Source: Vibrio navarrensis (GTDB lineage Bacteria; Pseudomonadota; Gammaproteobacteria; Enterobacterales; Vibrionaceae). Taken from it: a stretch of 64,000 nt of DNA. Below, one piece after another: positions 19,769 through 31,249 of this stretch (positions within the stretch are counted from its first letter, which is position 1; every line of letters begins with the position of its first letter). Made by a program: the position numbers and the translations under genes. The stretch is from positions 806,001-870,000 of the forward strand of contig NZ_CP065217.1 in NCBI RefSeq assembly GCF_015767675.1, given 5' to 3'. The notes beneath the pieces were generated by a model, which saw nothing but the letters and a program-made list of their open reading frames with translations, searched no databases and was not told where the DNA came from.

Positions 19769-20641
19769 TTAAATAGATTGGTGTGAGGCTGAAAGATATT
19801 CAGCCAGCGTCTCTTTTAATGGCGAAATATTGCGCCCTTGAGCGACAAATGCCGAGACATTGTCAGAGAGTTGGGCAAGGATAGATTCCGCTTCTGGCCT
19901 GCTGTTAAATTCAGCAAAAACGCAAGATCCCGTGCCGGTCAATCTTGACGGCGCGTATTGTAGCAGCCAAGAAAGTTGCTTATCAACCTCTGGGTAAAGC
20001 ATTCGGACAATTTTTTCGCAATCGTTTCCGTAGTCACTGTCAAGAAGCGTTGCCAGTGCTCGTTTCGGTGTATTTCTCGTCAATTGAGGATGGGTGAAAA
20101 TATCTACGGTCGCAATATGCACGTTGGGTCTGACGACGAGATACCACTTTTCTTTCGGATGTGCTGGCGAAAGTTTTTCGCCCACACCTTCAGCGAATGC
20201 GGCAAATCCGCGCACAAAAACCGGCACGTCAGCCCCCAATTTAAGGCCAATATCGGCAAGCTCATCGTCAGAAAGATGAAGTTGCCAAAGATAATTGAGC
20301 GCAACCAAAGCGGTAGCCGCGTTGGAAGAGCCACCGCCAATGCCACCGCCCATCGGTAAAATTTTATTCAGTTCAATGTGTGCGCCCAGCGAGCAGTGGG
20401 CATATTTTTGCAGCGCGGTGGCTGATTTCCATATCAAGTTCTCTTCCAGCGCAAGCCCTTCGATATCCGGGCTGATGGTGACTTTGCCCGTTTCATTGGC
20501 GGTGATTTTCAACTCATCGCCGTGGTCTAGAAACTGAAACAGCGTTTGCAGTTCGTGGTAACCATTGGCAGTGCGGCCGTTAATGTAAAGAAACAGATTG
20601 AGTTTGGCGGGTGAGGGCCAACAAGTAGTGCGATTAATCAT
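19769..20641 (-). CDS. ispE: 4-diphosphocytidyl-2-C-methyl-D-erythritol kinase
   Basis: GHMP kinase of the non-mevalonate isoprenoid pathway. The glycine-rich ATP loop [17 protein letters not shown] and the N-terminal [13 protein letters not shown] are clear. The frame extends to 20656, but the ATG at 20641 overlaps the lolB stop as ATGA, which is strong evidence for that start and for translational coupling. This gives 290 residues. Confidence 0.96.
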   Translation of the reverse strand: MINRTTCWPSPAKLNLFLYINGRTANGYHELQTLFQFLDHGDELKITANETGKVTISPDIEGLALEENLIWKSATALQKYAHCSLGAHIELNKILPMGGGIGGGSSNAATALVALNYLWQLHLSDDELADIGLKLGADVPVFVRGFAAFAEGVGEKLSPAHPKEKWYLVVRPNVHIATVDIFTHPQLTRNTPKRALATLLDSDYGNDCEKIVRMLYPEVDKQLSWLLQYAPSRLTGTGSCVFAEFNSRPEAESILAQLSDNVSAFVAQGRNISPLKETLAEYLSASHQSI

Positions 20642-21249
20642 GGTTGCAGAGTCCACTTAGTCACAACAATATTCAGTTTGATCTTATTCTGAGTGAGGCT
20701 CAGTTTGGCAGGCAGTGGAATGACGTTGGAGCCAAATGGCGTGTCACGATACTGGCTGTAGGCAATGTGCCACGGTTGGGAAGCGAGGGTTTTGTCGAGC
20801 GTTTGCAGGGTATTTTGCTCAGTGAGTGTATACGCATCCGCACCGTCGGGCATACCGAGCATCCAACCAGGGAGTTGTTCAATTGGGATCACTAACCCTG
20901 TCAGTTGATAGACCAAAGCGGTGGCATTCTCGGCACTTAAAATCTGGTCGTCATATGTTTCGACTTGCGCGCCGTCTGGCGTGATGGTGAGGTTTAATGC
21001 AGTTTGGCCGAGAAAGGTGGTGAAGCGTAAATTGCTGTGGGTGTCGCTGTGTTTCCACAAGAAACTGAGATTTTGTCGCTGGTCAGGCGCGATGTAACCG
21101 AGCTTGCCGGTAGCTTGGAAAGCGTGGATCTGCGCTAATTTTGCTTGATGACTTTGCCACTCTACGCTGGTGTGTTGTTCTGAAAGGGTTATACAACCGG
21201 TGAGAAGAAACGGAAGAAGAATCAACCAGAAGTAAGTTCGGTAACGCAT
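20638..21249 (-). CDS. lolB: Outer-membrane lipoprotein receptor LolB
   Basis: Accepts lipoproteins from LolA and places them in the outer membrane; it is itself a lipoprotein. The 203 residues start with a signal peptide and the lipobox LTGC with Cys19. The mature part contains [18 protein letters not shown] and later [13 protein letters not shown]. It is divergent from hemA, as in E. coli and other gammaproteobacteria, and its stop overlaps the ispE start. Confidence 0.95.
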   Translation of the reverse strand: MRYRTYFWLILLPFLLTGCITLSEQHTSVEWQSHQAKLAQIHAFQATGKLGYIAPDQRQNLSFLWKHSDTHSNLRFTTFLGQTALNLTITPDGAQVETYDDQILSAENATALVYQLTGLVIPIEQLPGWMLGMPDGADAYTLTEQNTLQTLDKTLASQPWHIAYSQYRDTPFGSNVIPLPAKLSLTQNKIKLNIVVTKWTLQP

Positions 21250-21407
21250 AATGTAGGCTTGCTGCTCGATTTAAGTCATTGAGCGCACAACTATAGCACT
21301 GAACTCACGAAGCAGGGAAAACAAATCCCTCTTGCCCTTTTAATAAACGCGGTCATCAAGTAAAATTCGCCTCCTATTTCCCGTCCTGTTCAGAGAAAGC
21401 ACTATCG

Positions 21408-22667
21408 ATGTCCTTGCTTGTTATCGGCATAAATCACAATACAGCGTCGGTTGACTTACGTGAAAAAGTGGCGTTTGGCCCAGACAAACTGGCCAATGCG
21501 CTGCAACAACTCAGTCAGCACGAAGCGGTCAATGGCAGTGTGATCCTATCCACCTGCAATCGGACCGAGGTGTACTGTGATGTTCGATCCGGCGCAAGGA
21601 ATAAGGTCGTTGAATGGATCAGTCAGTTCCATCATGTCAGTTTGGAAGAGCTTAAACCCAGCCTGTATGTGTATGAAGAGCAAGCTGCGATCAAACATCT
21701 GATGCGTGTCTCTTGTGGCCTTGATTCTCTGGTGCTTGGTGAGCCACAAATTCTTGGTCAAGTGAAGCAGGCCTACTCTGACTCTCGTGAACAATTGGCG
21801 GTTGATGCCTCACTGGAAAAATTGTTCCAGAAAACCTTTTCCGTGGCAAAGCGAGTGCGCACAGAAACGGATATCGGTGGTAATGCGGTGTCGGTGGCGT
21901 ATGCGGCGTGCACCTTGGCAAAGCACATTTTTGAATCCTTGGCCGATTCGACAGTATTGTTGGTCGGTGCTGGCGAGACAATTGAACTGGTGGCCAAACA
22001 TTTACAAGCCAACGGCTGCACTAAAATGATTGTGGCCAACCGAACCCGCGAAAGAGCAATGAATCTCGCTGAGCAGTTTGGCGCAGAGGTGATTGGTTTG
22101 CCAGAAATCCCCCACCATTTACCCAAAGCCGACATCGTGATCAGCTCCACGGCAAGTCCACTGCCGATCATCGGCAAAGGTATGGTGGAAACCGCACTGA
22201 AACAGCGCCGCTACCAGCCGATGTTATTGGTGGATATCGCGGTGCCGCGTGATGTAGAAGCCCAAGTGGGTGACTTAAGTGATGCCTATTTGTATTCGGT
22301 GGACGATTTGCAATCCATCATCGACAGCAATATTGAGCAGCGCAAAGTCGAAGCGATTCAAGCCGAGGCGATTGTTTCAGAAGAGAGCGCCGCGTTTATG
22401 AGTTGGCTGCGTTCGCTGCAAGCGGTCGATAGCATCCGCGAATACCGGCAGTCGGCCGAGGCAATTCGCGAAGAGCTGCTTAGCAAAAGCTTACAGGCTC
22501 TTGCTGGTGGCGCCGATGCCGAAAAAGTACTCAGAGAGCTGAGTAATAGACTGACAAATAAACTCATTCACGCCCCCACTCGTGCGCTACAATTGGCAGC
22601 AGAGCAGGGTGAACCCGCGAAATTAACGGTTATCCGCCAAAGTCTTGGTTTGGATGATCTGAAGTAA
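21408..22667 (+). CDS. hemA: Glutamyl-tRNA reductase
   Basis: First committed enzyme of tetrapyrrole synthesis, reducing Glu-tRNA to glutamate-1-semialdehyde. The 419 residues carry the catalytic Cys50 in [10 protein letters not shown], the [18 protein letters not shown] signature, and an NADPH-binding domain with [10 protein letters not shown]. The C-terminal dimerisation helix follows. It starts the run hemA-prfA-prmC-sirB2-sirB1-kdsA. Confidence 0.98.
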   Translation: MSLLVIGINHNTASVDLREKVAFGPDKLANALQQLSQHEAVNGSVILSTCNRTEVYCDVRSGARNKVVEWISQFHHVSLEELKPSLYVYEEQAAIKHLMRVSCGLDSLVLGEPQILGQVKQAYSDSREQLAVDASLEKLFQKTFSVAKRVRTETDIGGNAVSVAYAACTLAKHIFESLADSTVLLVGAGETIELVAKHLQANGCTKMIVANRTRERAMNLAEQFGAEVIGLPEIPHHLPKADIVISSTASPLPIIGKGMVETALKQRRYQPMLLVDIAVPRDVEAQVGDLSDAYLYSVDDLQSIIDSNIEQRKVEAIQAEAIVSEESAAFMSWLRSLQAVDSIREYRQSAEAIREELLSKSLQALAGGADAEKVLRELSNRLTNKLIHAPTRALQLAAEQGEPAKLTVIRQSLGLDDLK

Positions 22668-22695
22668 TCCTATCGATCAGTAAGATAAATAAATG

Positions 22696-23784
22696 ATGAA
22701 AGCCTCAATTCTGACCAAGCTGGAAATGCTGGTTGAACGTTATGAAGAAGTTCAGCACCTTCTTGGTGATCCTGGTGTCATTGGCGACCAGGATAAATTC
22801 CGTGCTCTGTCCAAAGAGTATTCTCAGTTGGAAGAGGTAACTAAGTGCTTTCAGGCTTATCAGCAAGCGCAGGAAGATTTGATCGCCGCGGAGGAAATGG
22901 CCAAAGAAGACGACGCTGAAATGCGTGAAATGGCTCAAGACGAGATCAAAGTTGCGAAAGCGGCGATTGAACGTTTGGCCGATGAGCTGCAAATCTTGTT
23001 GCTGCCCAAAAACCCTAATGATGACCGCAACTGTTTCCTTGAAATCCGCGCAGGCGCGGGTGGCGATGAAGCGGGCATTTTCGCTGGCGATCTGTTCCGT
23101 ATGTACAGCAAGTTTGCAGAAAAACGTGGCTGGCGCATCGAAGTGATGTCATCCAACGAAGCCGAACACGGCGGTTACAAAGAGATGATTGCGAAAGTGA
23201 ACGGCGATGGCGCCTACGGTATTCTGAAATTTGAGTCTGGCGGTCACCGTGTGCAGCGCGTGCCTGCGACCGAGTCTCAAGGTCGAGTGCACACCTCGGC
23301 GTGTACCGTTGCGGTGATGGCGGAAATTCCAGAAGCGGAAATTCCTGAAATCCGTACCGCGGATCTGAAAATTGACACCTTCCGTTCGTCGGGCGCGGGT
23401 GGTCAGCACGTCAACACCACCGATTCGGCGATCCGTATTACTCACTTACCCACCGGAATTGTGGTGGAATGTCAGGACGAGCGCTCACAGCATAAGAACA
23501 AAGCCAAAGCGATGGCGGTTCTGGCGGCGCGTATTGTTCAGGCCGAAGAAGCCAAACGTGCAGCGGAAATCTCTGACACGCGCCGTAACCTGCTTGGCTC
23601 TGGTGATCGCAGTGACCGCATTCGTACCTATAACTACCCGCAAGGCCGTGTGTCTGATCATCGCATCAACCTGACGGTTTACCGCTTGTCAGAAGTGATG
23701 GAAGGCGATCTGCAATCCTTGATTGATCCTGTGATTCAAGAACACCAAGCCGACCAACTTGCCGCACTGGCTGAGAACCAATAA
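22696..23784 (+). CDS. prfA: Peptide chain release factor 1
   Basis: Recognises UAA and UAG stop codons and triggers peptide release. Two adjacent ATGs exist (22693 and 22696); the second gives [10 protein letters not shown], like E. coli MKPSI, and 362 residues. The GGQ loop is in [16 protein letters not shown] near residue 235, and the codon-reading PAT motif in [12 protein letters not shown]. Its end is followed after 4 bp by prmC, whose product methylates this GGQ. Confidence 0.98.
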   Translation: MKASILTKLEMLVERYEEVQHLLGDPGVIGDQDKFRALSKEYSQLEEVTKCFQAYQQAQEDLIAAEEMAKEDDAEMREMAQDEIKVAKAAIERLADELQILLLPKNPNDDRNCFLEIRAGAGGDEAGIFAGDLFRMYSKFAEKRGWRIEVMSSNEAEHGGYKEMIAKVNGDGAYGILKFESGGHRVQRVPATESQGRVHTSACTVAVMAEIPEAEIPEIRTADLKIDTFRSSGAGGQHVNTTDSAIRITHLPTGIVVECQDERSQHKNKAKAMAVLAARIVQAEEAKRAAEISDTRRNLLGSGDRSDRIRTYNYPQGRVSDHRINLTVYRLSEVMEGDLQSLIDPVIQEHQADQLAALAENQ

Positions 23785-23788
23785 ACCG

Positions 23789-24655
23789 ATGCCTGATGTG
23801 TTAACCCTTGATGCCGCTTTAAAACAGGCGGCATCGCAGTTTTCAGCCGCTGGCAAAGAATCGCCGTCGCTAGATGCCTCGGTGCTACTTTGTCATGTAT
23901 TACAAAAGCCGCGCAGTTATTTGCTGACTTGGCCTGAGAAGGCGCTCACTACGGTGCAGCAGCAGCAATTTTCTCAACTGATTGAGCGCCGTTTAGCCGG
24001 CGAGCCGATTGCCTATATTGTCGGTGAGCGTGAGTTTTGGTCCTTGCCGCTGAAAGTGTCTAGTGCCACCTTGATCCCAAGGCCTGATACGGAGCGATTG
24101 GTTGAGTTGGCATTGGAAAAAACCGCTCAACAGACAGGTAAAATCCTCGATCTCGGCACAGGTACTGGCGCAATTGCCTTGGCCTTAGCTTCAGAGCTCC
24201 CCCATCGCCAAGTGGTTGGCATTGATCTGCAAGAGGAAGCCAAAAACCTTGCACAAAGCAATGCCGAGGCTTTAAACATTCGCAATGTCTCATTTTTGCA
24301 GGGAAGTTGGTTTGATCCTTTGGAGAGTGGCACAAAGTTTGCTCTTATTGTCTCCAATCCACCGTATATTGACGCTAACGATCCACATCTCTCTCAAGGG
24401 GATGTGCGCTTTGAGCCGAAATCTGCGCTGGTGGCGGATGAGGCGGGTTTAGCCGACATTCGTCACATCGCGCAGTGTGCTCGGCACTATCTGTTGCCAC
24501 ACGGTTGGCTGATGTTTGAACACGGTTACGATCAGGCGACGGCGGTGCAACACATATTGTCATCTCTTGGATACCATGAGGTAGTCACTGAAAAGGATTA
24601 CGGTGGCAACGATCGCGTCACACTGGGCCGCTTTTTAGGGCTGCCAGACGAATAA
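23789..24655 (+). CDS. prmC: Release factor glutamine methyltransferase
   Basis: Methylates the Gln of the GGQ motif in RF1 and RF2. The frame is open from 23759 inside prfA, but the ATG at 23789 gives 288 residues, the normal length. Visible are the SAM-binding motif ILDLGTGTGAIALALA and the catalytic NPPY (SNPPYIDAND). The N-terminal helical domain begins at once. Coupled to prfA by a 4-bp gap. Confidence 0.97.
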   Translation: MPDVLTLDAALKQAASQFSAAGKESPSLDASVLLCHVLQKPRSYLLTWPEKALTTVQQQQFSQLIERRLAGEPIAYIVGEREFWSLPLKVSSATLIPRPDTERLVELALEKTAQQTGKILDLGTGTGAIALALASELPHRQVVGIDLQEEAKNLAQSNAEALNIRNVSFLQGSWFDPLESGTKFALIVSNPPYIDANDPHLSQGDVRFEPKSALVADEAGLADIRHIAQCARHYLLPHGWLMFEHGYDQATAVQHILSSLGYHEVVTEKDYGGNDRVTLGRFLGLPDE

Positions 24656-24673
24656 AAACAAAAGAGAATTTTT

Positions 24674-25057
24674 ATGTACGAAACTCTTAAACACTTTCAT
24701 CTCCTCACTATCGCCATCAGTGCGTTGCTGCTTTCTGTCCGTTATGCATTAATGATGATGGATTCGCCTAAGTTGCAGCATCCGTTTCTCAAGCGATTCC
24801 CCCACATCAATGATTCCCTATTGTTGCTCTCCGGTATTGGTTTGATTGTGATCACCGGTTTTATTCCGTTCACTCCCGCCAACATGTGGCTGACGGAAAA
24901 GATCACCTGTGTGCTGGCGTACATCGCACTGGGTCTGTTTGCGCTTAAACTTGGCAAAAACAAACTGCTGCGCACGTTTTCATTTTTCGGCGCGCTAGGT
25001 TGGCTGGCGATGGCAGGTAAATTGGCGGTAGCAAAAACGCCTCTGTTTTTTGGGTAA
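24674..25057 (+). CDS. sirB2: SirB2 family membrane protein
   Basis: A 127-residue inner-membrane protein with four hydrophobic segments (about residues 8-25, 45-66, 76-92 and 100-118). Family and position between prmC and sirB1 are those of SirB2. The biochemical role is not established; the name comes from an old link with Salmonella invasion-gene regulation. Confidence 0.88.
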   Translation: MYETLKHFHLLTIAISALLLSVRYALMMMDSPKLQHPFLKRFPHINDSLLLLSGIGLIVITGFIPFTPANMWLTEKITCVLAYIALGLFALKLGKNKLLRTFSFFGALGWLAMAGKLAVAKTPLFFG

Positions 25058-25063
25058 TAACCG

Positions 25064-25873
25064 ATGCTGGAATTCTTTGACGAAGACTTTGACAACATGG
25101 AGTTGGTGGAAGGCGCTTTGGAATTGAACAAGGCGGTTAACCCTGAAACAGACGAACTTTGGGCGCGTGCCGAGTTGCAGCGCTTGTTTGAAGAAGCAGA
25201 AATGGCGTTGGTTTGTGAACGGGATGAAAAAGCCCGTTTTGTTGCGTTTCTGCGCCTGTTCTACACTGAGTGGGGATTTCACGGCGATCGTGATGCCTAT
25301 TTTGACTCAGATAACAGCTTTATTGACAAAGTGTTGCAGCGTCGCAAAGGCATCCCGGTCAGTTTAGGGGCTATCTTGCTCTACTTAGGACGTCGTCTCG
25401 GATTTGCCCTGCAAGGTGTCACTTTCCCTACGCAATTTTTACTGCGCGCCGATTGGTACGACGGTAGTACCAGCTATCTCAACCCGTTTAACGGTGAGTA
25501 TGTAGGCGAGCACATTTTACACGCCTGGCTTATCGGCCATGATGGCCCTTTGGCGAAACTGAAACCGGAACATCTCGCGGTTTCCGATAATCCAACGGTG
25601 ATTGGCCGCTGGTTAGCGTTGTTGAAAAGCGCATTGCTGCGCGAAGAGCGTTACACCTTGGCATTGCGTTGCACTAACTTAGCTTTGACGTTCGTGCCGG
25701 ATGATCCTTATGAAATCCGTGACCGTGGGTTTATCTACCAGCAACTGGATTGTCATCAGGTTGCTCTGTCGGATTTTCAATATTTTATCGACCAGTGCCC
25801 AGATGATCCGGCGGCCGAACTGTTAAAAAAACAAGTTAACGTCATGAGTGGCAAACAGGTCACTCTACATTAA
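25064..25873 (+). CDS. sirB1: SirB1 family protein (transglutaminase-like plus TPR)
   Basis: A 269-residue protein with an N-terminal transglutaminase-like region, including RKGIPVSLGAILLYLGRRLG and GVTFPTQFLLR, followed by tetratricopeptide-like helices at about residues 190-255. The typical catalytic Cys of true transglutaminases is not seen at the expected place, so enzymatic activity is doubtful. It starts 6 bp after sirB2 and is followed by kdsA. Confidence 0.88.
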   Translation: MLEFFDEDFDNMELVEGALELNKAVNPETDELWARAELQRLFEEAEMALVCERDEKARFVAFLRLFYTEWGFHGDRDAYFDSDNSFIDKVLQRRKGIPVSLGAILLYLGRRLGFALQGVTFPTQFLLRADWYDGSTSYLNPFNGEYVGEHILHAWLIGHDGPLAKLKPEHLAVSDNPTVIGRWLALLKSALLREERYTLALRCTNLALTFVPDDPYEIRDRGFIYQQLDCHQVALSDFQYFIDQCPDDPAAELLKKQVNVMSGKQVTLH

Positions 25874-25882
25874 TGAATATGA

Positions 25883-26743
<861 letters not shown>

Positions 26744-26750
26744 TTATACT

Positions 26751-26775
26751 AGGCCAGTCATCGACTGGCCTTTTT
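26751..26775 (+). terminator. Terminator after kdsA
   Basis: Perfect hairpin AGGCCAGTC / GACTGGCCT followed by TTTTTCTTAT, 7 bases after the kdsA stop. Confidence 0.92.
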
Positions 26776-27068
26776 CTTATCGCTTGGCTGATAAATTACA
26801 TATTAGCCGTGAAATAGCGGTGAAAAAGTGAAACGTTTGCCTGTGATCCTATTCGTTTTCAAAGTGTAACTACTCGAGGTTATTGCACCGAGGAATGGAT
26901 TTTATGGTGATCAATGCAACATAAATTTGAAAACGCTCTGAATGGTTGGTCCAGTTAATTTAAACTGTATCAAATTTTATCGGTTGAATGCGCTTAACCT
27001 GCGGCGAGTGTGTTTTTTCAATCGATAGATATTGGCAGTGGAATCCTATTCGTTCAAAAGGTATGACA
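26776..27068 (+). promoter_or_regulatory. Long leader region upstream of nutA
   Basis: About 290 bases without a gene. It is AT-rich. A 12-base direct repeat (ATCCTATTCGTT) occurs at 26845 and again at 27043, just before the ribosome-binding site. No convincing regulator site or promoter could be assigned. The open frame from 26988 into nutA is taken as accidental. Confidence 0.4.
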
Positions 27069-28730
27069 ATGAAACAACGCCTGATTTTAAAAACCGCGCT
27101 AAGCGCAGCAATTCTGGCTACTCTGGCGGGTTGTGCTACTCAGCCTACTCAGGAGTGGCAAACGGACAAGAGCTACAAACTGACGGTTTTGCACACCAAT
27201 GACCATCACGGTCGTTTTTGGCAAAACAAATACGGTGAGTATGGCATGGCAGCCCGTAAGACTCTGATTGATGAGCTACGTACTGAAATTCAGGCGGAAG
27301 GCGGCAGTGTGCTGCTGCTGTCAGGCGGTGACATTAACACTGGTGTACCAGAATCGGATCTCCAAGATGCAGAGCCAGATTTCAAAGGCATGAGCAAAAT
27401 TGGTTACGACGCGATGGCACTGGGTAACCACGAGTTCGACAACCCAATCGACGTACTGATGAAACAGAAAGAGTGGGCGAACTTCCCCATGCTTTCTGCC
27501 AACATCTACGACAAGAAAACGGGTGAGCGGATGTTCCAGGCTTACCAAATGTTCAACAAACAAGGCATCAAAATTGCGGTTATCGGTCTGACGACCGAAG
27601 ATACGGCAAAACTGGGCAACCCTGAGTTTATCGGTGGCATCGATTTCCGTGATCCGAAAGAAGAAGCGAAAAAGCTGATTGCGGAGCTACAAGAGACGGA
27701 AAAACCGGATCTGATCTTTGCCGTGACGCACATGGGTCACTATGAAGATGGCAAACGCGGCATCAACGCGCCGGGCGATGTTGCTCTTGCACGTTACCTC
27801 AATGAAGGTGATTTGGATATGATCGTGGGCGGTCACTCTCAAGAGCCAGTGTGTATGGAAGCACCGAATGTGGTGACGAAAAACTACAAACCATCCGATG
27901 AGTGTAAGCCTGATCAACAAAACGGCACTTACATTGTTCAAGCGCACGAGTGGGGTAAATACGTTGGTCGTGCCGACTATGAGTTCCGTAACGGTGAACT
28001 GAGAATGGTGAGCTACGATCTGATTCCTGTGAACCTGAAAAAGAAAGTGGATGTGAATGGCAAGAGCCAGCGTGTCTTCATTGAATCCGAAATCAAAGAA
28101 GACGACGCGATGCTTGAGTTCCTGCGTCCTTACCAAGAGCAAGGTCAAGCACAACTGAACGTGAAAATTGCTGAAACTAACGGTAAGTTGGAAGGTGACC
28201 GTAACGTCGTTCGTTTCAAGCAAACTAACCTAGGCCGTCTGATTGCTGCCGCGCACATGGATCGCGCGAAAGCCGATTTTGCTGTGATGAACTCCGGTGG
28301 TGTGCGTGACTCGATTGAAGCGGGCGAAGTCACTTACAAAGATGTACTGACCGTACAGCCATTTGGCAACATCGTGACTTACGTTGACATGAGCGGCAAA
28401 GAAGTGCTTGATTACCTGAACGTTGTTGCGACAAAACCCGTTGATTCAGGTGCTTATGCTCAGTTTGCTGGCATTTCAATGACAGTATACAAAGACAAAG
28501 TCGCTGACGTATTCATCCGCGGTCAGCAGCTGCGTCTTGACCAAACTTATCGTTTCACTATCCCAAGCTACAACGCGGCAGGTGGTGATGGCTATCCAAA
28601 AGTGAGCGATCACCCAGGTTACGTCAATACTGGCTTTGTGGATGCGGAAGTACTGAAAGATTTCATGGAGAAGAACAGTCCAATCGATGTCAACAAGTTT
28701 GCCTCAGCGGGTGAGATTGTTTACAAGTAA
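27069..28730 (+). CDS. nutA: 5'-nucleotidase lipoprotein (NutA/UshA family)
   Basis: Surface or periplasmic metallophosphatase that dephosphorylates extracellular nucleotides to nucleosides, known in vibrios as NutA. ATGs lie at 27063 and 27069. The second is 7 bases behind AAGG and gives a lipoprotein signal peptide with lipobox LAGC (Cys22), for 553 residues. The metallophosphatase domain has LHTNDHHGRF, GGDINTG, LGNHEFDNP, THMGHYEDG and GGHSQEP. The C-terminal nucleotide-binding domain has MNSGGVRDSIEAG and YNAAGGDGYP. Single gene with its own terminator. Confidence 0.95.
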   Translation: MKQRLILKTALSAAILATLAGCATQPTQEWQTDKSYKLTVLHTNDHHGRFWQNKYGEYGMAARKTLIDELRTEIQAEGGSVLLLSGGDINTGVPESDLQDAEPDFKGMSKIGYDAMALGNHEFDNPIDVLMKQKEWANFPMLSANIYDKKTGERMFQAYQMFNKQGIKIAVIGLTTEDTAKLGNPEFIGGIDFRDPKEEAKKLIAELQETEKPDLIFAVTHMGHYEDGKRGINAPGDVALARYLNEGDLDMIVGGHSQEPVCMEAPNVVTKNYKPSDECKPDQQNGTYIVQAHEWGKYVGRADYEFRNGELRMVSYDLIPVNLKKKVDVNGKSQRVFIESEIKEDDAMLEFLRPYQEQGQAQLNVKIAETNGKLEGDRNVVRFKQTNLGRLIAAAHMDRAKADFAVMNSGGVRDSIEAGEVTYKDVLTVQPFGNIVTYVDMSGKEVLDYLNVVATKPVDSGAYAQFAGISMTVYKDKVADVFIRGQQLRLDQTYRFTIPSYNAAGGDGYPKVSDHPGYVNTGFVDAEVLKDFMEKNSPIDVNKFASAGEIVYK

Positions 28731-28777
28731 TTCTCCCTCAGAAAGCGTTTGACTCAAACGCACTGATCTTTTTAACT

Positions 28778-28814
28778 AAAAGCGCTGTTTCCCAAATCGG
28801 GAGCAGCGCTTTTT
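28778..28814 (+). terminator. Terminator after nutA
   Basis: Hairpin AAAGCGCTG / CAGCGCTTT with a 15-base interior and a T-run, 48 bases after the nutA stop and just before ybaK. Confidence 0.75.
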
Positions 28815-28833
28815 GTTTGTAGTGGAGAAAACC

Positions 28834-29307
28834 ATGACACCGGCGATCAATTTGGCGAAAAAGAAGAAAATTGCCCACACCATTCACGAATATCAACATG
28901 ACCCGCGTGCGACCAGTTATGGATTAGAAGCCGCGCAAGTGCTTGGCCAAGATCCGAAGAAAGTATTTAAAACTTTGCTGTTTTGCCTGAATGGAGAAGC
29001 GAAAAATCTCGCTGTCGCGATTATTCCTGTCGATCAGAAACTTAACCTTAAGCTTGCTGCCAAAGCGGCCAACGCCAAAAAGGCCGACATGGCCGATCCT
29101 GAGGTCGCACAAAAAATCACTGGTTACGTGGTTGGTGGGATTAGCCCGCTCGGACAAAAGAAAGCGTTGCCGACTTTTTTGCACTCTAGCGCTGAGCCAC
29201 AAAACACTATTTGCGTCAGCGCCGGTAAACGTGGCCTAGAAATTGAACTGGCGCCACGGGATTTACTGGCGCTAACTCGCGGGCAGTTTGCCGAGCTTTG
29301 TCTGTGA
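28834..29307 (+). CDS. ybaK: Cys-tRNA(Pro) deacylase YbaK
   Basis: Trans-editing protein that hydrolyses Cys mischarged on tRNA-Pro. The frame is open from 28813, but the ATG at 28834 has GGAG 8 bases upstream and starts the family sequence (MTPAINLAKKKKI). 157 residues. Seen are the VFKTLLF strand with its Lys and the Gly-rich VGGISPLGQKK loop. The gene stands alone and meets rluF tail to tail. Confidence 0.94.
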   Translation: MTPAINLAKKKKIAHTIHEYQHDPRATSYGLEAAQVLGQDPKKVFKTLLFCLNGEAKNLAVAIIPVDQKLNLKLAAKAANAKKADMADPEVAQKITGYVVGGISPLGQKKALPTFLHSSAEPQNTICVSAGKRGLEIELAPRDLLALTRGQFAELCL

Positions 29308-29316
29308 CTCTCAATG

Positions 29317-29341
29317 AAAAAGGACGCGTTTGCGTCCTTTT
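29317..29341. terminator. Bidirectional terminator between ybaK and rluF
   Basis: Hairpin AAAAGGACGC / GCGTCCTTTT with a GTTT-type loop, between convergent genes. Confidence 0.88.
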
Positions 29342-29367
29342 CGATCTATCGACATGATTTGATTCAG

Positions 29368-30414
29368 TTATTTTTTCAAACTCAAGGTGCCGTTTGAAGG
29401 TTTGGCTGGTTTCGCTGCGTTCGGATTATCATAGCGGGTTTTGTTGGCTGTTGAGCTCGGTTTCTTGTCGCGCTCTTGAGCGTGAGCCGCTTTGCCTTCT
29501 TGTTGGCCGCGTTTTTGCTGACCTTTTTTCGAGTTTGGCGCATGTCGAAACTCATCGGCATTGTGCCCGCGGAAGGTTTTCGCTTTTTGATTGCGTCTTG
29601 CCGTTGAAGCTTGATTTTCTTCGCGACTGTCAAACAACTTGGCGTCGGTTGCTTTACGGATGCGTTTGCCTTTAGCGAGGCGAGAAGCTTCTTCGGTCCC
29701 TACCGAGTCTTCACACATCGCCAAGATCTCGGCAACCTCTTGGTCGGTTAAGTAACGCCATTTACCGTTGGGAATGCCATCTAACGTGATGTTCATAATG
29801 CGTACACGGCGCAGCTTAAACACCTCATAGCCCAGTGCCTCACACATGCGGCGAATTTGCCGATTCAGCCCTTGAGTCAGCACAATACGAAATGAAAACT
29901 TGGTTTCTCGTGTCACTTTACACGGCAGGGTTACGGTATCGAGAATGTTCACACCGCTGGACATCGCTTTAATGAACTCGTCGCTGAGAGGTTTATCGAC
30001 ACGCACCACATACTCTTTCTCGTGGTTATTCCCAGCACGGAGGATTTTATTAACGATATCGCCGTCGTTGGTGAGGAAGATTAATCCGTCAGACGGCTTA
30101 TCTAAGCGACCGATTGGAAAGATGCGTTTCTTATGGCCGATGAAATCCACAATGTTGCCCGGAATATCCCGTTCGGTCGTACAGGTGATACCGGTTGGTT
30201 TGTTCAGCGCTATATACACCGGGCGTTCTTTGGCTTGCAGTGGTGTGCCATCGACACAAACATCGTCACCAGGGAGGACTTTGGTACCCATTTCTGGCTG
30301 CTGGCCATTAATCGTGACACGGCCTTGCTCAATTAGCTTATCGGCCTCGCGGCGCGAGCAATACCCCGTTTCACTAATGAACTTGTTTAAGCGTTTTGCG
30401 TTCTCTTCGGACAT
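29368..30414 (-). CDS. rluF: 23S rRNA pseudouridine-2604 synthase RluF
   Basis: Isomerises U2604 of 23S rRNA. An N-terminal S4 RNA-binding domain (about residues 8-60, [21 protein letters not shown]) is followed by the RsuA/RluB/E/F catalytic domain, with the catalytic Asp in [17 protein letters not shown]. The [19 protein letters not shown] stretch is typical. The last ~110 residues are a Lys/Ala/Gln-rich basic tail of low complexity, longer than the enzyme core needs. Single gene. Confidence 0.93.
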   Translation of the reverse strand: MSEENAKRLNKFISETGYCSRREADKLIEQGRVTINGQQPEMGTKVLPGDDVCVDGTPLQAKERPVYIALNKPTGITCTTERDIPGNIVDFIGHKKRIFPIGRLDKPSDGLIFLTNDGDIVNKILRAGNNHEKEYVVRVDKPLSDEFIKAMSSGVNILDTVTLPCKVTRETKFSFRIVLTQGLNRQIRRMCEALGYEVFKLRRVRIMNITLDGIPNGKWRYLTDQEVAEILAMCEDSVGTEEASRLAKGKRIRKATDAKLFDSREENQASTARRNQKAKTFRGHNADEFRHAPNSKKGQQKRGQQEGKAAHAQERDKKPSSTANKTRYDNPNAAKPAKPSNGTLSLKK

Positions 30415-30519
30415 ATGACTCTCTCAACGTTTCCCAACGGAAATCCAGTATGATCTGCTTAGTAGCAGGGGGGCGACAGTGTAGCAGGTTTGGCGTTGAT
30501 ACAAAGCACAATTCCACTT

Positions 30520-31104
30520 TCAACTGCCGAGTCGCTTCATGTGGCGCTCGCGATTTTCCAGCTTTTTCTCCGCACTTTTTTGTAGCAGCACGTAAAGCGC
30601 GCCTGTTCCACCATGAAAACGCTGCGCACTGTGAAAGCATTGGACCTCTTTGATCTGCTTTAACCAAGCGCAGACAAAGCTCTTCATTTTTGCTGGTGGA
30701 TTGGAAAGCTCGCCACGGCCGTGAGCGATGACCACAGTGCGAATGTCCATCTGCATGCATTGCTTCAGGAAGGATGCCAGTTCATCACGAGCTTCCTTGA
30801 TGGACTTTTTGTGTAGATCAAGTCGGGCTTGCAAGGGATATTTGCCTAAACGTAACTTGCGGTAAACCCCATCTTGTACACCATCTTGTTTGTATTCAAG
30901 GATGTCGTCGGGTTTTAGCATCTCAGCATGGTCAATACTTAAATGTTCAGGATTATCTTGCGCAAGCCAAATAGCGGCTTCTCTTCTGGCGAGTTGGGCT
31001 TCTGAAGCGCGATGGGCTCTTTTATGTTCGGTGGTGTCGTGGAAAATGGGTTTTACGTCGCCCATCATCTGTTGGAACAGATCAAGATCATCTTCGTGAG
31101 ACAT
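30520..31104 (-). CDS. smrA: Smr-domain DNA endonuclease SmrA
   Basis: A 194-residue protein with a C-terminal Smr domain like that of MutS2. Diagnostic pieces are LDLHKKSIKEARDEL near residue 95 and the catalytic-loop motif AHGRGE (the HGxG signature) near residue 134. The N-terminal ~80 residues are charged and variable. Smr proteins nick or cut nucleic acids; the cellular role of SmrA is unclear. Divided from rluF by about 105 bp on the same strand. Confidence 0.9.
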   Translation of the reverse strand: MSHEDDLDLFQQMMGDVKPIFHDTTEHKRAHRASEAQLARREAAIWLAQDNPEHLSIDHAEMLKPDDILEYKQDGVQDGVYRKLRLGKYPLQARLDLHKKSIKEARDELASFLKQCMQMDIRTVVIAHGRGELSNPPAKMKSFVCAWLKQIKEVQCFHSAQRFHGGTGALYVLLQKSAEKKLENRERHMKRLGS

Positions 31105-31176
31105 AACGGCATCTCAATAGCTAACGGAAAGATTGCAGAAGTATACCAACGGAAGAGGTAAAACGATCAAACTGTA

Positions 31177-31213
31177 AATAAAAAACCGGAACAGGCAGAC
31201 AACCCATTCCGGT
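31177..31213 (-). terminator. Terminator after the DUF3149 gene
   Basis: Hairpin ACCGGAA / TTCCGGT. On the minus strand it is followed by TTTTTTATTTAC, about 40 bases past the small gene's stop. Confidence 0.75.
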
Positions 31214-31249
31214 GCAAAGCTTTATACCGATAATAGAGCTTGGCGATAT

